Positions 35,592 to 44,484 of a stretch of 64,000 bases of DNA are shown one piece after another. Numbering within the stretch: the first letter of the stretch is position 1; each line of letters starts with the position of its first letter. The notes below the pieces were generated by a model. That model ran no database searches. It was not told where the DNA came from and saw nothing but the letters and a program-made list of their open reading frames with translations. The stretch is from Parachlamydiales bacterium (GTDB lineage Bacteria > Chlamydiota > Chlamydiia > Chlamydiales > Rhabdochlamydiaceae), in assembly GCA_020053915.1 (NCBI GenBank), contig JAGVMG010000072.1, positions 62,001 through 126,000 of the forward strand, read 5' to 3'. The position numbers were made by a program, and so were the translations under genes.

Positions 35592-38500
35592 ATGACTACG
35601 CCCCGTCCCACACCTAGACTTAGCTCAGAACAACTCCAAGCTGCCATCCAAGAAGAGAGCAAAAAATTCGAGCAGTTCTACCTCTGGATCGAACAACACA
35701 TGCCGGCGAGCTTCTTCGAAGAGGTCGATAAGGAGAGCATCCGACTCATCGTTCACAGCTTGATGGGGTTTGACTTCAACGATTACTTCACGTTGATCCA
35801 TTCGAAAACAACGAGCTTCACCCTATGCTTAGACAGTCCCGATGCCGATTTGCGTATCCTCAAGCAATGGCAAATCTACGGCATTAAAAATTATCGGGCG
35901 TTTGTCTCCAATGCCCCCCCTCCATTTTCTGGGATCAATACGAATTTGCGCATTGCTGTGATCGCACTTGCCGATTTCAGCGAGATCCCGACGACTCCTG
36001 CTGCTCCTCCTGAAAAAGAAAAAGAGATCATTGCAGCATTAAAAGAACGCAATCCAGAGGTGACGGAAAGTGGATTTCAAAAGCTCTTGACGCAACTAGG
36101 CCCCAGATTCGTCCGCTCGCTGACAAAAGACCGCCTCGTGCTTGCGCTCGATATGTTCTTCCGCGCTAAATCACGCGATAATTGCCAGTACGAAGTGCGC
36201 TACAACGAAGACTGGAAGGAGAAAAAAGAAACTCCTTCGATACAGATCGTCTTAGCTTGGCGCAACGTACAAAAATATAACTTCCTCTATCGCTTAGCGA
36301 AAGTGATCCACCGGCATGGACTTACGATGAAAAAAGTGAATGCGACCTATTTGGATCCTTATAGCAGACAAAACATCTTAATTATGTCGATCGGGATTCA
36401 TGGCAGCAAAGGAGGCGCTGCCTGGGAAGAGGCCAATATTGACGACTTTCTCAAAGAGCTTGTCACCTTGAAATATTTCCAAGGAATGGAACTGATTGAA
36501 GAGGTCTTCGTCGACACGAAGCTTTTAAGCGGCAATCTCGGAAACTTGATAAAAACCATTGTCTATTTTGTCCATCAAGTGCTCGTGCATGCTGATTTGA
36601 ACATGTACTCGTTAAACCACGTGGAAGAAGGGATCTGCCGGCACCCGGAGCTCATCGTTCATTTAGCAAAAGCCTTTGAATCTAAATTTAATCCCGACCA
36701 AACCAATGAGGAAGAGTTCCGTAAAACACGCGATATCTTCTTAAATCTCGTAGAACATTTAGATACTGGAAATGAGATCAACGACACGCGGCGCAAAAAC
36801 ATCCTCAAGCAAGCGATGAACTTCGTCGAACACACGCTGAAGACCAATTTCTATCGCAACAATAAAACAGCCTTTAGTTTCCGTTTGGATCCCCACTATC
36901 TCGATCATGTCCCCTACGATCGCAAGGAAAAGTTTCCCGAGCTTCCTTACGCCATTTTTTTCATGAAAGGGATGTGCTACCTCGGATTCCATGTTCGTTT
37001 CCGCGATCTATCGCGCGGTGGATTGCGCACTGTGCTGCCGGAGCGAATCGAACAGATGATTGCCGAAAGAAACAATGTCTTTTCTGAAGCTTATAACTTA
37101 GCCTATACGCAGAATAAAAAAAATAAAGATATTCCCGAAGGGGGCGCGAAAGGAGTGATCTTTCTCGAGCCCTACGGAAGACTCTACTCAGAGGAAGAGA
37201 TCCTCCAAAAAGAACTCGAAGAGACAGGCGTTGCGCCCCAAGAGATCACACAAAAAATCAAAACGTTCCATGTCGAACAGAAGCTCGAATATCTGCACCA
37301 AACCCAACGCTCCTACATCGAAAGCTTTGTGACCCTCATTAATTGCGAACCCGATGGGCATTTGCGCGCCAAGCATATCGTCGACTATTATCAAAAGCCT
37401 GAATACATCTATTTAGGTCCCGATGAAAATATGCACAATGACATGATCGAATGGATCGCAGCCTACAGCAAACTCTTAAATTACAAACCCGGCGGCGCGT
37501 TTATTTCCAGCAAACCGGGCGCTGGTATCAATCACAAGGAATATGGCGTTACCTCTCTCGGCGTCAATGTCTACATGGAAGAGGTCCTTAAATATCTCGG
37601 CATCGATCCAGCTAAAAAAACCTTTTCTGTTAAAATGACAGGCGGTCCCGACGGCGATGTCGCCGGCAATCAAATCTTCAATCTCCATCAGTTCTACCCG
37701 AAAACAGCGCAGCTGCGCGCGCTCATTGATGGATCTGGCACCATCTATGATCCCATTGGCCTTGATCTCGATCAACTCGTGGAACTCTTTAGAGAGGGAA
37801 AACCGATCCGATTTTATCCCCCTGAAAAACTCAATGAAGGAGGCTTTTTGCTCGATACCCGCACAAAACGGGAGCAAACCGCCTACGCCCAACAAACTCT
37901 ATGCTCGCGCAAAAAACAAGGGAAAATAGTCGAAGAATGGCTTTCTGGAAATGAAATGAACCATCTGCTCCGCTACAACGTGCATCAAACAGTCACTGAC
38001 ATCTTCATTCCTGCCGGCGGACGCCCGCGCACCTTAAGTGAAAGCAATCTGAAAGACTTTCTCGATGAGAACGAAAAACCCACTTCTAAGGCCATTGTCG
38101 AGGGTGCTAACCTCTATCTGACCCCATGGGCTCGCAGAGCTCTTGAAAAACTCGGCGTCCTAATCTTTAAAGACAGCTCTGCAAATAAAGGAGGCGTGAT
38201 CTGCTCTTCTTTTGAGGTTCTCTTCAGCCTCGTGCTGTCCGAAGAAGAGTTTTTGAAAGAAAAAGTGCAGATCGTGGAAGAAATCCTCGAGACCATCCGC
38301 ACCAAAGCCCGCATGGAAGCACAACTCCTTCTCCGCACGCATAAAGAGCAAGGAGCACATCTCACAGAAATTTCTGAATGGATCTCTGAGCGGATTAACA
38401 TCTATAAAGATCAGCTGATGGCCTATCTCCAAACAATTAATCTCACCAATGACCCCAAAGACCCCTTGGTCCGCTGTCTACTCAACTACTGCCCCCCTCT

Positions 38501-38690
38501 TTTGCGCACCCATTACTTAAAGCGGATCTTACACGAGGTCCCTGATGTCCATAAGAAAGCCATCATTGCCTGCCACCTCGCCTCGCGGGTCGTCTATTTC
38601 CGCGGCTTGAGCTGGACCCCATCTTTGGTCGATGTACTCCCCATTATCACCAAAGATCCGCTCATCGTCGGCAATTTTATTCCAGAATAA
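35592..38690 (+). CDS. Large NAD-dependent glutamate dehydrogenase
   Basis: 1032 aa. The catalytic part (about 470-900) carries GMCYLGFHVRFRDLSRGGLRT, the reactive-lysine motif IPEGGAKGVIF, KPGGAFISSKPGAGINHKEYG, and the NAD-binding GGPDGDVAGNQ. A long N-terminal regulatory region (about 1-430) makes it about 115 kDa, similar in size to the eukaryotic NAD-GDH and unlike the 450-aa enzymes. It turns glutamate into 2-oxoglutarate and feeds host-derived amino acids into the TCA cycle. Own terminator after the stop; hrcA operon follows. Confidence 0.9.
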   Translation: MTTPRPTPRLSSEQLQAAIQEESKKFEQFYLWIEQHMPASFFEEVDKESIRLIVHSLMGFDFNDYFTLIHSKTTSFTLCLDSPDADLRILKQWQIYGIKNYRAFVSNAPPPFSGINTNLRIAVIALADFSEIPTTPAAPPEKEKEIIAALKERNPEVTESGFQKLLTQLGPRFVRSLTKDRLVLALDMFFRAKSRDNCQYEVRYNEDWKEKKETPSIQIVLAWRNVQKYNFLYRLAKVIHRHGLTMKKVNATYLDPYSRQNILIMSIGIHGSKGGAAWEEANIDDFLKELVTLKYFQGMELIEEVFVDTKLLSGNLGNLIKTIVYFVHQVLVHADLNMYSLNHVEEGICRHPELIVHLAKAFESKFNPDQTNEEEFRKTRDIFLNLVEHLDTGNEINDTRRKNILKQAMNFVEHTLKTNFYRNNKTAFSFRLDPHYLDHVPYDRKEKFPELPYAIFFMKGMCYLGFHVRFRDLSRGGLRTVLPERIEQMIAERNNVFSEAYNLAYTQNKKNKDIPEGGAKGVIFLEPYGRLYSEEEILQKELEETGVAPQEITQKIKTFHVEQKLEYLHQTQRSYIESFVTLINCEPDGHLRAKHIVDYYQKPEYIYLGPDENMHNDMIEWIAAYSKLLNYKPGGAFISSKPGAGINHKEYGVTSLGVNVYMEEVLKYLGIDPAKKTFSVKMTGGPDGDVAGNQIFNLHQFYPKTAQLRALIDGSGTIYDPIGLDLDQLVELFREGKPIRFYPPEKLNEGGFLLDTRTKREQTAYAQQTLCSRKKQGKIVEEWLSGNEMNHLLRYNVHQTVTDIFIPAGGRPRTLSESNLKDFLDENEKPTSKAIVEGANLYLTPWARRALEKLGVLIFKDSSANKGGVICSSFEVLFSLVLSEEEFLKEKVQIVEEILETIRTKARMEAQLLLRTHKEQGAHLTEISEWISERINIYKDQLMAYLQTINLTNDPKDPLVRCLLNYCPPLLRTHYLKRILHEVPDVHKKAIIACHLASRVVYFRGLSWTPSLVDVLPIITKDPLIVGNFIPE

Positions 38691-38724
38691 CTCTCTTACA
38701 ACCAATCGCTTGCAACAAATAATC

Positions 38725-38755
38725 AGCAGTCGACGCAATCGACTGCTAATTTTTC
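38725..38755 (+). terminator. Terminator of the glutamate dehydrogenase gene
   Basis: 9-bp stem agcagtcga (38725-38733) with tcgactgct (38739-38747), 5-base loop, followed by AATTTTTCC. It lies 35 bases after the stop and directly before the hrcA promoter. Confidence 0.85.
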
Positions 38756-38785
38756 CTTGCACTCTCCTCGCCTATTTGCTACAAT
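38756..38785 (+). promoter_or_regulatory. hrcA operon promoter with a degenerate CIRCE-like site
   Basis: TTGCAC (38757-38762) and TACAAT (38780-38785) with a 17-base spacer. Bases 38756-38782 read CTTGCACTC-N9-ATTTGCTAC, 12 of 18 positions matching the HrcA operator (TTAGCACTC-N9-GAGTGCTAA) with the exact 9-base spacing. It is the only such site before the operon. Promoter is convincing; the operator is plausible but diverged. Confidence 0.6.
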
Positions 38786-38816
38786 CAGGCTTAAAATTAA
38801 GAGTAGAGAGCCTCAT

Positions 38817-39983
38817 ATGAAGTCTTTAACCCCGAAAAAGCCCGCCAAAGACCAGCGCGAACGCCAGGTGTTGTTTGGACTCATCGAACTCTATTTGCAA
38901 ACCGGCAAACCGATCGGCTCCAACACACTGAGAGAAAACGGTTTTGAGTCGTTAAGCTCGGCGACCATCCGCAACTACTTTGCCAAACTCGAAGAGGAAG
39001 GATGCTTAAAACAACAACATTCCTCCGGCGGTAGAATCCCCACCCCGATCGCCTATAAATTCTACGCAGAAGCTCACCGAGATAAACCCCTCGTGGACAA
39101 CAAAGAAAAGCAGCTCTTACAAACAGCTCTTCTCAAAGAAAGCCGAGAAGTCGCGACCTACCTCCATCACGCAGCGGAAATGCTCAGCGAACTGACAAAC
39201 TGCGCCGTCTTTCTTTCCGCTCCTAGGTTCGATCAAGACTTTATCCTCGATATCAAACTGATTTCGATCGATCACAACCGCTGCTTATCGATCATCATCA
39301 CTGACTTTGGGCTGATCCATACCGAAGTACTCTACACCGATAAAAAGCTGAGTAATTTTACGATCAAACGGCTAGAAGCTTATTTCAATTGGAAGATCAC
39401 AGGCCTTGATAAACCTCATCTCGCCCCCGAAGAAGAAGTCTTAGCCTCTCGCTTCTACAAAGAAGTGATGCTGCGCCACATCGTGAACCACTCCCACTTT
39501 AGCGCAGAAGATCTTTATAAAACGGGCTTTTCCAAACTCTTAAGCTACCCCGATTTTAACGACGCCACAGCTCTTGCCAACGGCCTTTCCCTCTTTGAGA
39601 ATAGCACGCAGCTGCGCGCCCTTCTCAACGAAAGCGCCAAATCAAACGGCGTTAATTGCTGGATCGGCGATGATCTACATCCATTCGCTCCCTCCGCATC
39701 TGCATGCTCTGTGATCTCCGTGCCTTACCGAATCCATCAGACCACAGCGGGAGCCCTTGCCATTTTAGGACCTAACCGGATCCCCTACCGCCATCTCTTT
39801 GGCGTACTTCAAATCGCCTCGGATCTCATCTCCGAGTCCTTGACGCGAAGCATTTACAAATTTAAAATATCCTTCCGCCAACCTAAACCCCCTCATCTCG
39901 ACTTTCAAAACGACGTCATCGAACAAGCGCATTGCTTGATGCTAGAAAACAAGTCGAAGACAAAACCCCACGGAGAGACATGA
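38817..39983 (+). CDS. hrcA: Heat-inducible transcription repressor HrcA
   Basis: 388 aa from ATG 38817 (MKSLTPKKPA); the frame upstream runs through the promoter. Winged-helix DNA-binding N-terminus with GKPIGSNTLRENGFESLSSATIRN ... SGGRIPTPIAYKFY, then the GAF-like and dimer regions. Represses this operon at low temperature through an operator, with GroEL as co-regulator in other bacteria. The stop overlaps the grpE start (ATGA). First gene of hrcA-grpE-dnaK, as in C. trachomatis (CT394-CT396, from memory). Confidence 0.95.
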   Translation: MKSLTPKKPAKDQRERQVLFGLIELYLQTGKPIGSNTLRENGFESLSSATIRNYFAKLEEEGCLKQQHSSGGRIPTPIAYKFYAEAHRDKPLVDNKEKQLLQTALLKESREVATYLHHAAEMLSELTNCAVFLSAPRFDQDFILDIKLISIDHNRCLSIIITDFGLIHTEVLYTDKKLSNFTIKRLEAYFNWKITGLDKPHLAPEEEVLASRFYKEVMLRHIVNHSHFSAEDLYKTGFSKLLSYPDFNDATALANGLSLFENSTQLRALLNESAKSNGVNCWIGDDLHPFAPSASACSVISVPYRIHQTTAGALAILGPNRIPYRHLFGVLQIASDLISESLTRSIYKFKISFRQPKPPHLDFQNDVIEQAHCLMLENKSKTKPHGET

Positions 39984-40501
39984 CAGAAGAAGAAACCCCT
40001 CCTCTAGAGGAAGCGCAAACTCAAAATCCTATGGAACTAAAAATCCAATTCCTCGAGGAAGAGCTCAAAGAAGCAAAAGACAAATACCTCCGCCAGCTCG
40101 CAGAGACAGAGAATACCCGCAAGCGAATGAAAAAAGAGGCTCAAGAGATGTCTCGATTCTCCCTCGAAAACCTCGTTGAAGAGATCTTAGGCCCCATCGA
40201 CAACCTAGAAAACGCGCTTAAGTTCACGGCTCAGATGTCAGAAGAAACGCGTAATTGGGCCCAAGGATTTCAGATGATCTTGAATCAGTTTCTCGACGTG
40301 CTTTCCAACCACGGAATCACCTCATTCCACGCGATGGGAACCCCATTTGATCCCCATTTGCATTACGCCATCGAAACTGAAGAAACAACCGAGCACCCGG
40401 AAGGGACGATCCTGCAAGAATTTGTGAAAGGCTACAAAAGCGGAGACCGAACGATCCGCCCGGCCCGTGTAAAAGTGGCAAAAGCCCCCCAAAATACTTA
40501 A
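39980..40501 (+). CDS. grpE: Nucleotide exchange factor GrpE
   Basis: 173 aa from ATG 39980, overlapping the hrcA stop as ATGA. N-terminal coiled coil (about 20-65: LKIQFLEEELKEAKDKYLRQLAETENTRKRM), then the dimer helices and C-terminal beta domain with NQFLDVLSNHGITSF, PFDPHLHYAI, VKGYKSGDRTIRPARVKVAK. It exchanges ADP on DnaK. The 16 residues encoded before it belong to hrcA in another frame. Confidence 0.95.
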   Translation: MTEEETPPLEEAQTQNPMELKIQFLEEELKEAKDKYLRQLAETENTRKRMKKEAQEMSRFSLENLVEEILGPIDNLENALKFTAQMSEETRNWAQGFQMILNQFLDVLSNHGITSFHAMGTPFDPHLHYAIETEETTEHPEGTILQEFVKGYKSGDRTIRPARVKVAKAPQNT

Positions 40502-40528
40502 ACTAAACCATCCTCAAGGAGTAAAACT

Positions 40529-42445
40529 ATGAGCCAAAAGAAAAAGAACGTCATCATCGGCATTGACTTAGGGACAACCAACTCCTGCGTCGCTATTATG
40601 GAAGGCGGCACCCCTAAAGTGATCGCTAACGCTGAAGGAGCACGCACAACTCCGTCTGTCGTCGGCTATAAAGGTGGAGAGCGCCTCGTCGGCGTCCCTG
40701 CAAAACGCCAAGCGGTGACTAATCCTGAGCGCACCATCTTTTCTGCCAAGCGCTTCATCGGACGTAAATTTTCTGAAGTGCAGTCAGAAACCAAAACAGT
40801 GCCTTATAAAGTGAGCCAAAACGCCAACGGCGATGTCGTCTTCGACGTCGATGGAAAAATGCTCACTCCAGAAGAGGTCGGCGCGCAAGTCCTCCTCAAA
40901 ATGAAAGAAACTGCAGAAGCTTATCTCGGCGAAAAAGTCACAGAAGCTGTCATTACTGTTCCCGCTTACTTTAACGACTCGCAACGCCAGTCGACAAAAG
41001 ATGCTGGAAAGATCGCCGGCCTAGAAGTGAAGCGCATCATCCCAGAGCCAACAGCTGCAGCTCTTGCCTACGGTCTCGATAAGCAACACGACAAAAAAAT
41101 TGCCGTCTTTGACTTAGGCGGTGGAACGTTCGATATTTCGATCCTCGAGATCGGCGACGGTGTGTTTGAAGTGCTCTCCACAAACGGCGACACCCACCTC
41201 GGTGGTGACGACTTCGATAATGCAATCCTCCATTGGATGCTCGACGAATTCCAAAAAGAAAACGGGATCGACCTAAGCAAAGATAAAATGGCGCTCCAAC
41301 GTCTACGCGACGCTGCAGAAAAAGCCAAAATCGAGCTCTCTGGCACCCAAACAACAGAAGTGAACCAGCCGTTCATCACGATGGACGCATCCGGCCCAAA
41401 ACACTTAGCACTCACGTTAACCCGCGCTAAGTTTGAATCCCTAGTCCATGACCTGATCGAACGCTGCGTTGAGCCTTGCCTCAAAGCATTGAAAGATTCC
41501 GGCCTGAACAAAGAACAAATCGACGAAGTGATCTTAGTCGGCGGGATGACCCGTATGCCATCGGTTGAGCGCAAAGTAAAAGACATTTTCGGAAGAGAGC
41601 CGCATAAAGGGGTCAACCCTGATGAAGTCGTCGCAATTGGAGCTGCAATTCAAGGCGGTGTTCTCGTCGGCGATGTAAAAGACGTGCTTCTTCTCGACGT
41701 CATCCCACTCACTCTCGGGATCGAAACTCTAGGCGGCGTTCTGACTCCGCTTGTCGAGCGCAACACCACCATTCCGACTCAGAAAAAACAAGTCTTCTCG
41801 ACAGCAGCTGACAACCAACCAGCTGTTACCATCGTCGTCCTCCAAGGAGAGCGCAAGATGGCCAAAGACAACAAAGAGATCGGACGATTTGATTTGACCG
41901 ACATCCCTCCAGCGCCGCGCGGCGTACCTCAGATTGAGGTCGCCTTCGACATCGACGCAGACGGGATTCTCCATGTCTCCGCAAAAGACGTCCAGTCGGG
42001 CAAACATCAAAAGATCCGTATCGAAGCTAAGTCTGGCTTAAATGAAGCGGAAATCAAACGCATGCTCAAAGACGCAGAAGACCACGCCGACGAAGACAAG
42101 AAACGCAAAGAAGAGATCGAAATACGCAACGAAGCTGACGCCCTCTCCTTCCGCGCACAAAAGTCTCTCGATGAGTACAAAGACAAGCTGCCAAAAGACC
42201 TCGTCGATACGATCCAAGTCAAGATCGACGCCGTCAAAAAAGCGCTCGAGTCGCAAGACACTCCTGCGATCAAAGCCGCTCACGACGATCTCAATGCCCA
42301 CATGCAAAAGATCGGCGAAGCGATGCAGAAAGCAGGCGCTCAAGCAGAAGCCCCCAACACGCCTCCTCCCGGAGCTGGCGCTAAAGCGCAGAAGCCCGAT
42401 ATCGAGGAAGCAGAAGTGGAAATCCTCGACGACGACAAAAACTAA
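40529..42445 (+). CDS. dnaK: Chaperone DnaK (Hsp70)
   Basis: 638 aa, ATP-driven folding chaperone. Begins [20 protein letters not shown], contains the phosphate motif [19 protein letters not shown] and [12 protein letters not shown]-type signature ([17 protein letters not shown]), and the substrate-binding domain from about 390. The tail ends in a Gly/Pro/Ala-rich stretch then [16 protein letters not shown] preceded by AAGGAG. Third gene of the hrcA operon, followed by a strong terminator. Confidence 0.98.
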   Translation: MSQKKKNVIIGIDLGTTNSCVAIMEGGTPKVIANAEGARTTPSVVGYKGGERLVGVPAKRQAVTNPERTIFSAKRFIGRKFSEVQSETKTVPYKVSQNANGDVVFDVDGKMLTPEEVGAQVLLKMKETAEAYLGEKVTEAVITVPAYFNDSQRQSTKDAGKIAGLEVKRIIPEPTAAALAYGLDKQHDKKIAVFDLGGGTFDISILEIGDGVFEVLSTNGDTHLGGDDFDNAILHWMLDEFQKENGIDLSKDKMALQRLRDAAEKAKIELSGTQTTEVNQPFITMDASGPKHLALTLTRAKFESLVHDLIERCVEPCLKALKDSGLNKEQIDEVILVGGMTRMPSVERKVKDIFGREPHKGVNPDEVVAIGAAIQGGVLVGDVKDVLLLDVIPLTLGIETLGGVLTPLVERNTTIPTQKKQVFSTAADNQPAVTIVVLQGERKMAKDNKEIGRFDLTDIPPAPRGVPQIEVAFDIDADGILHVSAKDVQSGKHQKIRIEAKSGLNEAEIKRMLKDAEDHADEDKKRKEEIEIRNEADALSFRAQKSLDEYKDKLPKDLVDTIQVKIDAVKKALESQDTPAIKAAHDDLNAHMQKIGEAMQKAGAQAEAPNTPPPGAGAKAQKPDIEEAEVEILDDDKN

Positions 42446-42475
42446 AATAGTCTTTAGTTAAACCCCGTCCCGCAT

Positions 42476-42510
42476 AACCCCTGAGCAACTCTCAGGGGTT
42501 TTTACTTTTT
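42476..42510 (+). terminator. Terminator of the hrcA-grpE-dnaK operon
   Basis: Perfect 10-bp stem (42476-42485 with 42491-42500, loop CAACT), followed by TTTTTACTTTTT. 30 bases after the dnaK stop. Confidence 0.92.
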
Positions 42511-42862
42511 CTGACTTATACTCAACCTATTTCAAAATTTTGATTTTACACCGAAACTTCGTGAAGAATCGGTTTCTGGCGGCGTCGGCGTTTCAAAAAC
42601 ATAAATTTTGAAACACGCAACGGAATAGAAATAAAAATATACTTAATTAAAATTAGCTGATAAAATCTCGCGCGCAAATAAAAAAGTTCATTTACAAATA
42701 AAAGTTTTAATTTACCAAAACAACTTGAAAAATCGATTACTGACAATGCTGCGGCTTCAGATTTAGGATCGACGATGGAGCTGATCCTAAAGATGAAAAT
42801 GTCAGCTCAGTCAACAACCGATTCCTCAAGTTGTTTGAGTATAAAACCCAAGAGATCTCATT
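42511..42862. other. Intergenic region with weak hairpins, no gene seen
   Basis: 352 bases between dnaK and the LRR gene. Holds a hairpin GTTTCAAAA (42590-42598) with TTTTGAAAC (42606-42614), and an imperfect one around 42550-42576 (ACCGA ... TCGGT). A 66-residue minus-strand frame here has no ribosome-binding site and no family character. Promoter for the LRR gene not identified. Confidence 0.5.
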
Positions 42863-44338
42863 ATGTCAGCCATACCAACGACTTCTACTTCTACCTACCA
42901 GAAATACATTTCAGACTTCGACACTCAATTTGCAGAGCTCCAATCTTCTCCTCCTCCTGTCGATACAGCCGAAGGGTACAGCGAGTATCTCGACCTACAC
43001 TCAAGGTTAAAATTAATTTTAAAGAAGGCGCGCTGTCAAACGATGCCCCCACAATACAGTCCTCTATCAAACAGCTCAATACCAACTGACGAAAATGCGC
43101 TTTCCACACCTGACATCCAGCAAAGAAAAAGGGTTTGTCAGACAAGATTGTGCGAGCTCAAATTGTTTCATAGAGAAATGAAAATCAAAATGCTTCCACC
43201 TGCTGAACAAAGTGAATTATGCACACTCATCCTCAACGCATTTAACTATGGAGACATAACTGCATCACCAGATTCAATAGAAAAGCTCAGCGTTCATTTA
43301 AAAGAACCGCTTAAATTAAAAATTCATCCCCGATCAAAAAAACCGATTTGCAACGTTAAAATGCTCAGCTCAAAGGAATTGCTTATGTCATCACTTGCGA
43401 TATTTAAATCGGTTAAGCAACTAAATTTAACTGGACCACACATCCTAAAACCGACAAAGATTCGCAGCAAAACATTAACGCAGTTGATTTGGGTTCATAG
43501 AGAATTAACCGAACTTCATTTAACGTACGTTAAATTTTCTCCTGACATCGAAAAATTATTTTTTAAAACAATTCTTCCCAAATTAACTTCCATTCACTGG
43601 CAGGATACTATTCTTTCCCTTTCCCACCTTGATTTATTCTTTGACTCTTTATCAAATTCACTTAATTTAGAAGAGCTAGTTTTAAAAATAGAATCCAACA
43701 ATATAGAAAAAAGACACATTGAATCTCATGAGATAAATAAAATATCAGAGTTTATAAAAAAAACGAACACATTAAAAATATGTGAAATTAAAAACATTAG
43801 CCCAAACGACGAAACTCTGAGACAACTAGCTCTTGCACTGCAAACAAATGAAACGGTGACTCGCTTTTCATTATCCTTTGATTGGTATCGCTGCAGAAAT
43901 CGTACAGATAGCGAAGACTTCGTACGTAATGCAGGAACTATATTTTCAGATGTCCTGCAAAATAACACCTCGTTGAGATCCTTAAGCCTATCCATCAATG
44001 CAACATCTTTTGCCCGATCGACCTACCCCACTCTCCTCAACGGCATAAAAAAACACAACACACTGACGAGTCTTACTTTAGACGAATGTGCAAAACGGGA
44101 TCTCTCTGTGTGGCGAGAAGTCGTTGATGCTGCAGATGATTGCTTAAAAGAGTGTCCTTCTCTTACAGAACTGCATTTGCCAGCGCCTCTTTCACAAAAA
44201 GGCTTAAGAGTGCTGGAAAAAAACCGATTCAACGCAATCATGAGGAGCCTCACTTTGCTCCAATTAATACTGAATCAACCTGCTACTGAACCCAGAGAAT
44301 TTCGAATGGTAGGACCCACAAAAAGCGCTTTCAATTAG
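42863..44338 (+). CDS. Leucine-rich-repeat protein, AT-rich gene, putative effector
   Basis: 491 aa. N-terminal 150 residues are helical and Ser/Pro-containing without a known domain. From about 185 the LRR pattern appears (VKQLNLTGPHIL, LTELHLTYVKFSPDIE, LEELVLKIES, LKICEIKNISPNDETLRQLALAL, VTRFSLSFDW, LRSLSLSINATSF, LTSLTLDECAKRDLSV, LTELHLPAPLSQKGLRVL). The coding sequence is far more A/T-rich, with third-position A/T, than the hrcA operon just before it, which suggests different age or origin. Role inferred only from the domain. Confidence 0.72.
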   Translation: MSAIPTTSTSTYQKYISDFDTQFAELQSSPPPVDTAEGYSEYLDLHSRLKLILKKARCQTMPPQYSPLSNSSIPTDENALSTPDIQQRKRVCQTRLCELKLFHREMKIKMLPPAEQSELCTLILNAFNYGDITASPDSIEKLSVHLKEPLKLKIHPRSKKPICNVKMLSSKELLMSSLAIFKSVKQLNLTGPHILKPTKIRSKTLTQLIWVHRELTELHLTYVKFSPDIEKLFFKTILPKLTSIHWQDTILSLSHLDLFFDSLSNSLNLEELVLKIESNNIEKRHIESHEINKISEFIKKTNTLKICEIKNISPNDETLRQLALALQTNETVTRFSLSFDWYRCRNRTDSEDFVRNAGTIFSDVLQNNTSLRSLSLSINATSFARSTYPTLLNGIKKHNTLTSLTLDECAKRDLSVWREVVDAADDCLKECPSLTELHLPAPLSQKGLRVLEKNRFNAIMRSLTLLQLILNQPATEPREFRMVGPTKSAFN

Positions 44339-44484
44339 AAATGCCCTCAACAAAAGGGTGTTCTCGTATCCTCGAAAAATATCCCTTTTACCGCTGTTTG
44401 TTGTTCGCTAAAAGCCGAAGCGCCCCTATTACCTGAGCGCAAAGCAACACCTCCTCAACCACCATCACCTACTTGCACCATCAC

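Noticed and set aside
38723-38764. Everted GACTGCTAA/TTGCACTC arrangement as a CIRCE
   Set aside because: The orientation is the reverse of the operator; the left half is part of the terminator stem. The properly oriented site at 38756-38782 fits better.
41068-41616. 182-residue minus-strand frame in dnaK
   Set aside because: Antisense shadow of a highly conserved gene.
42546-42746. 66-residue minus-strand frame after dnaK
   Set aside because: No start signal, low-complexity basic end, overlaps hairpins; not convincing as a gene.
44339-44420. CAACAAAAGGG ... CCCTTTT partial palindrome after the LRR gene
   Set aside because: Loop long and no T-run; not called as a terminator.
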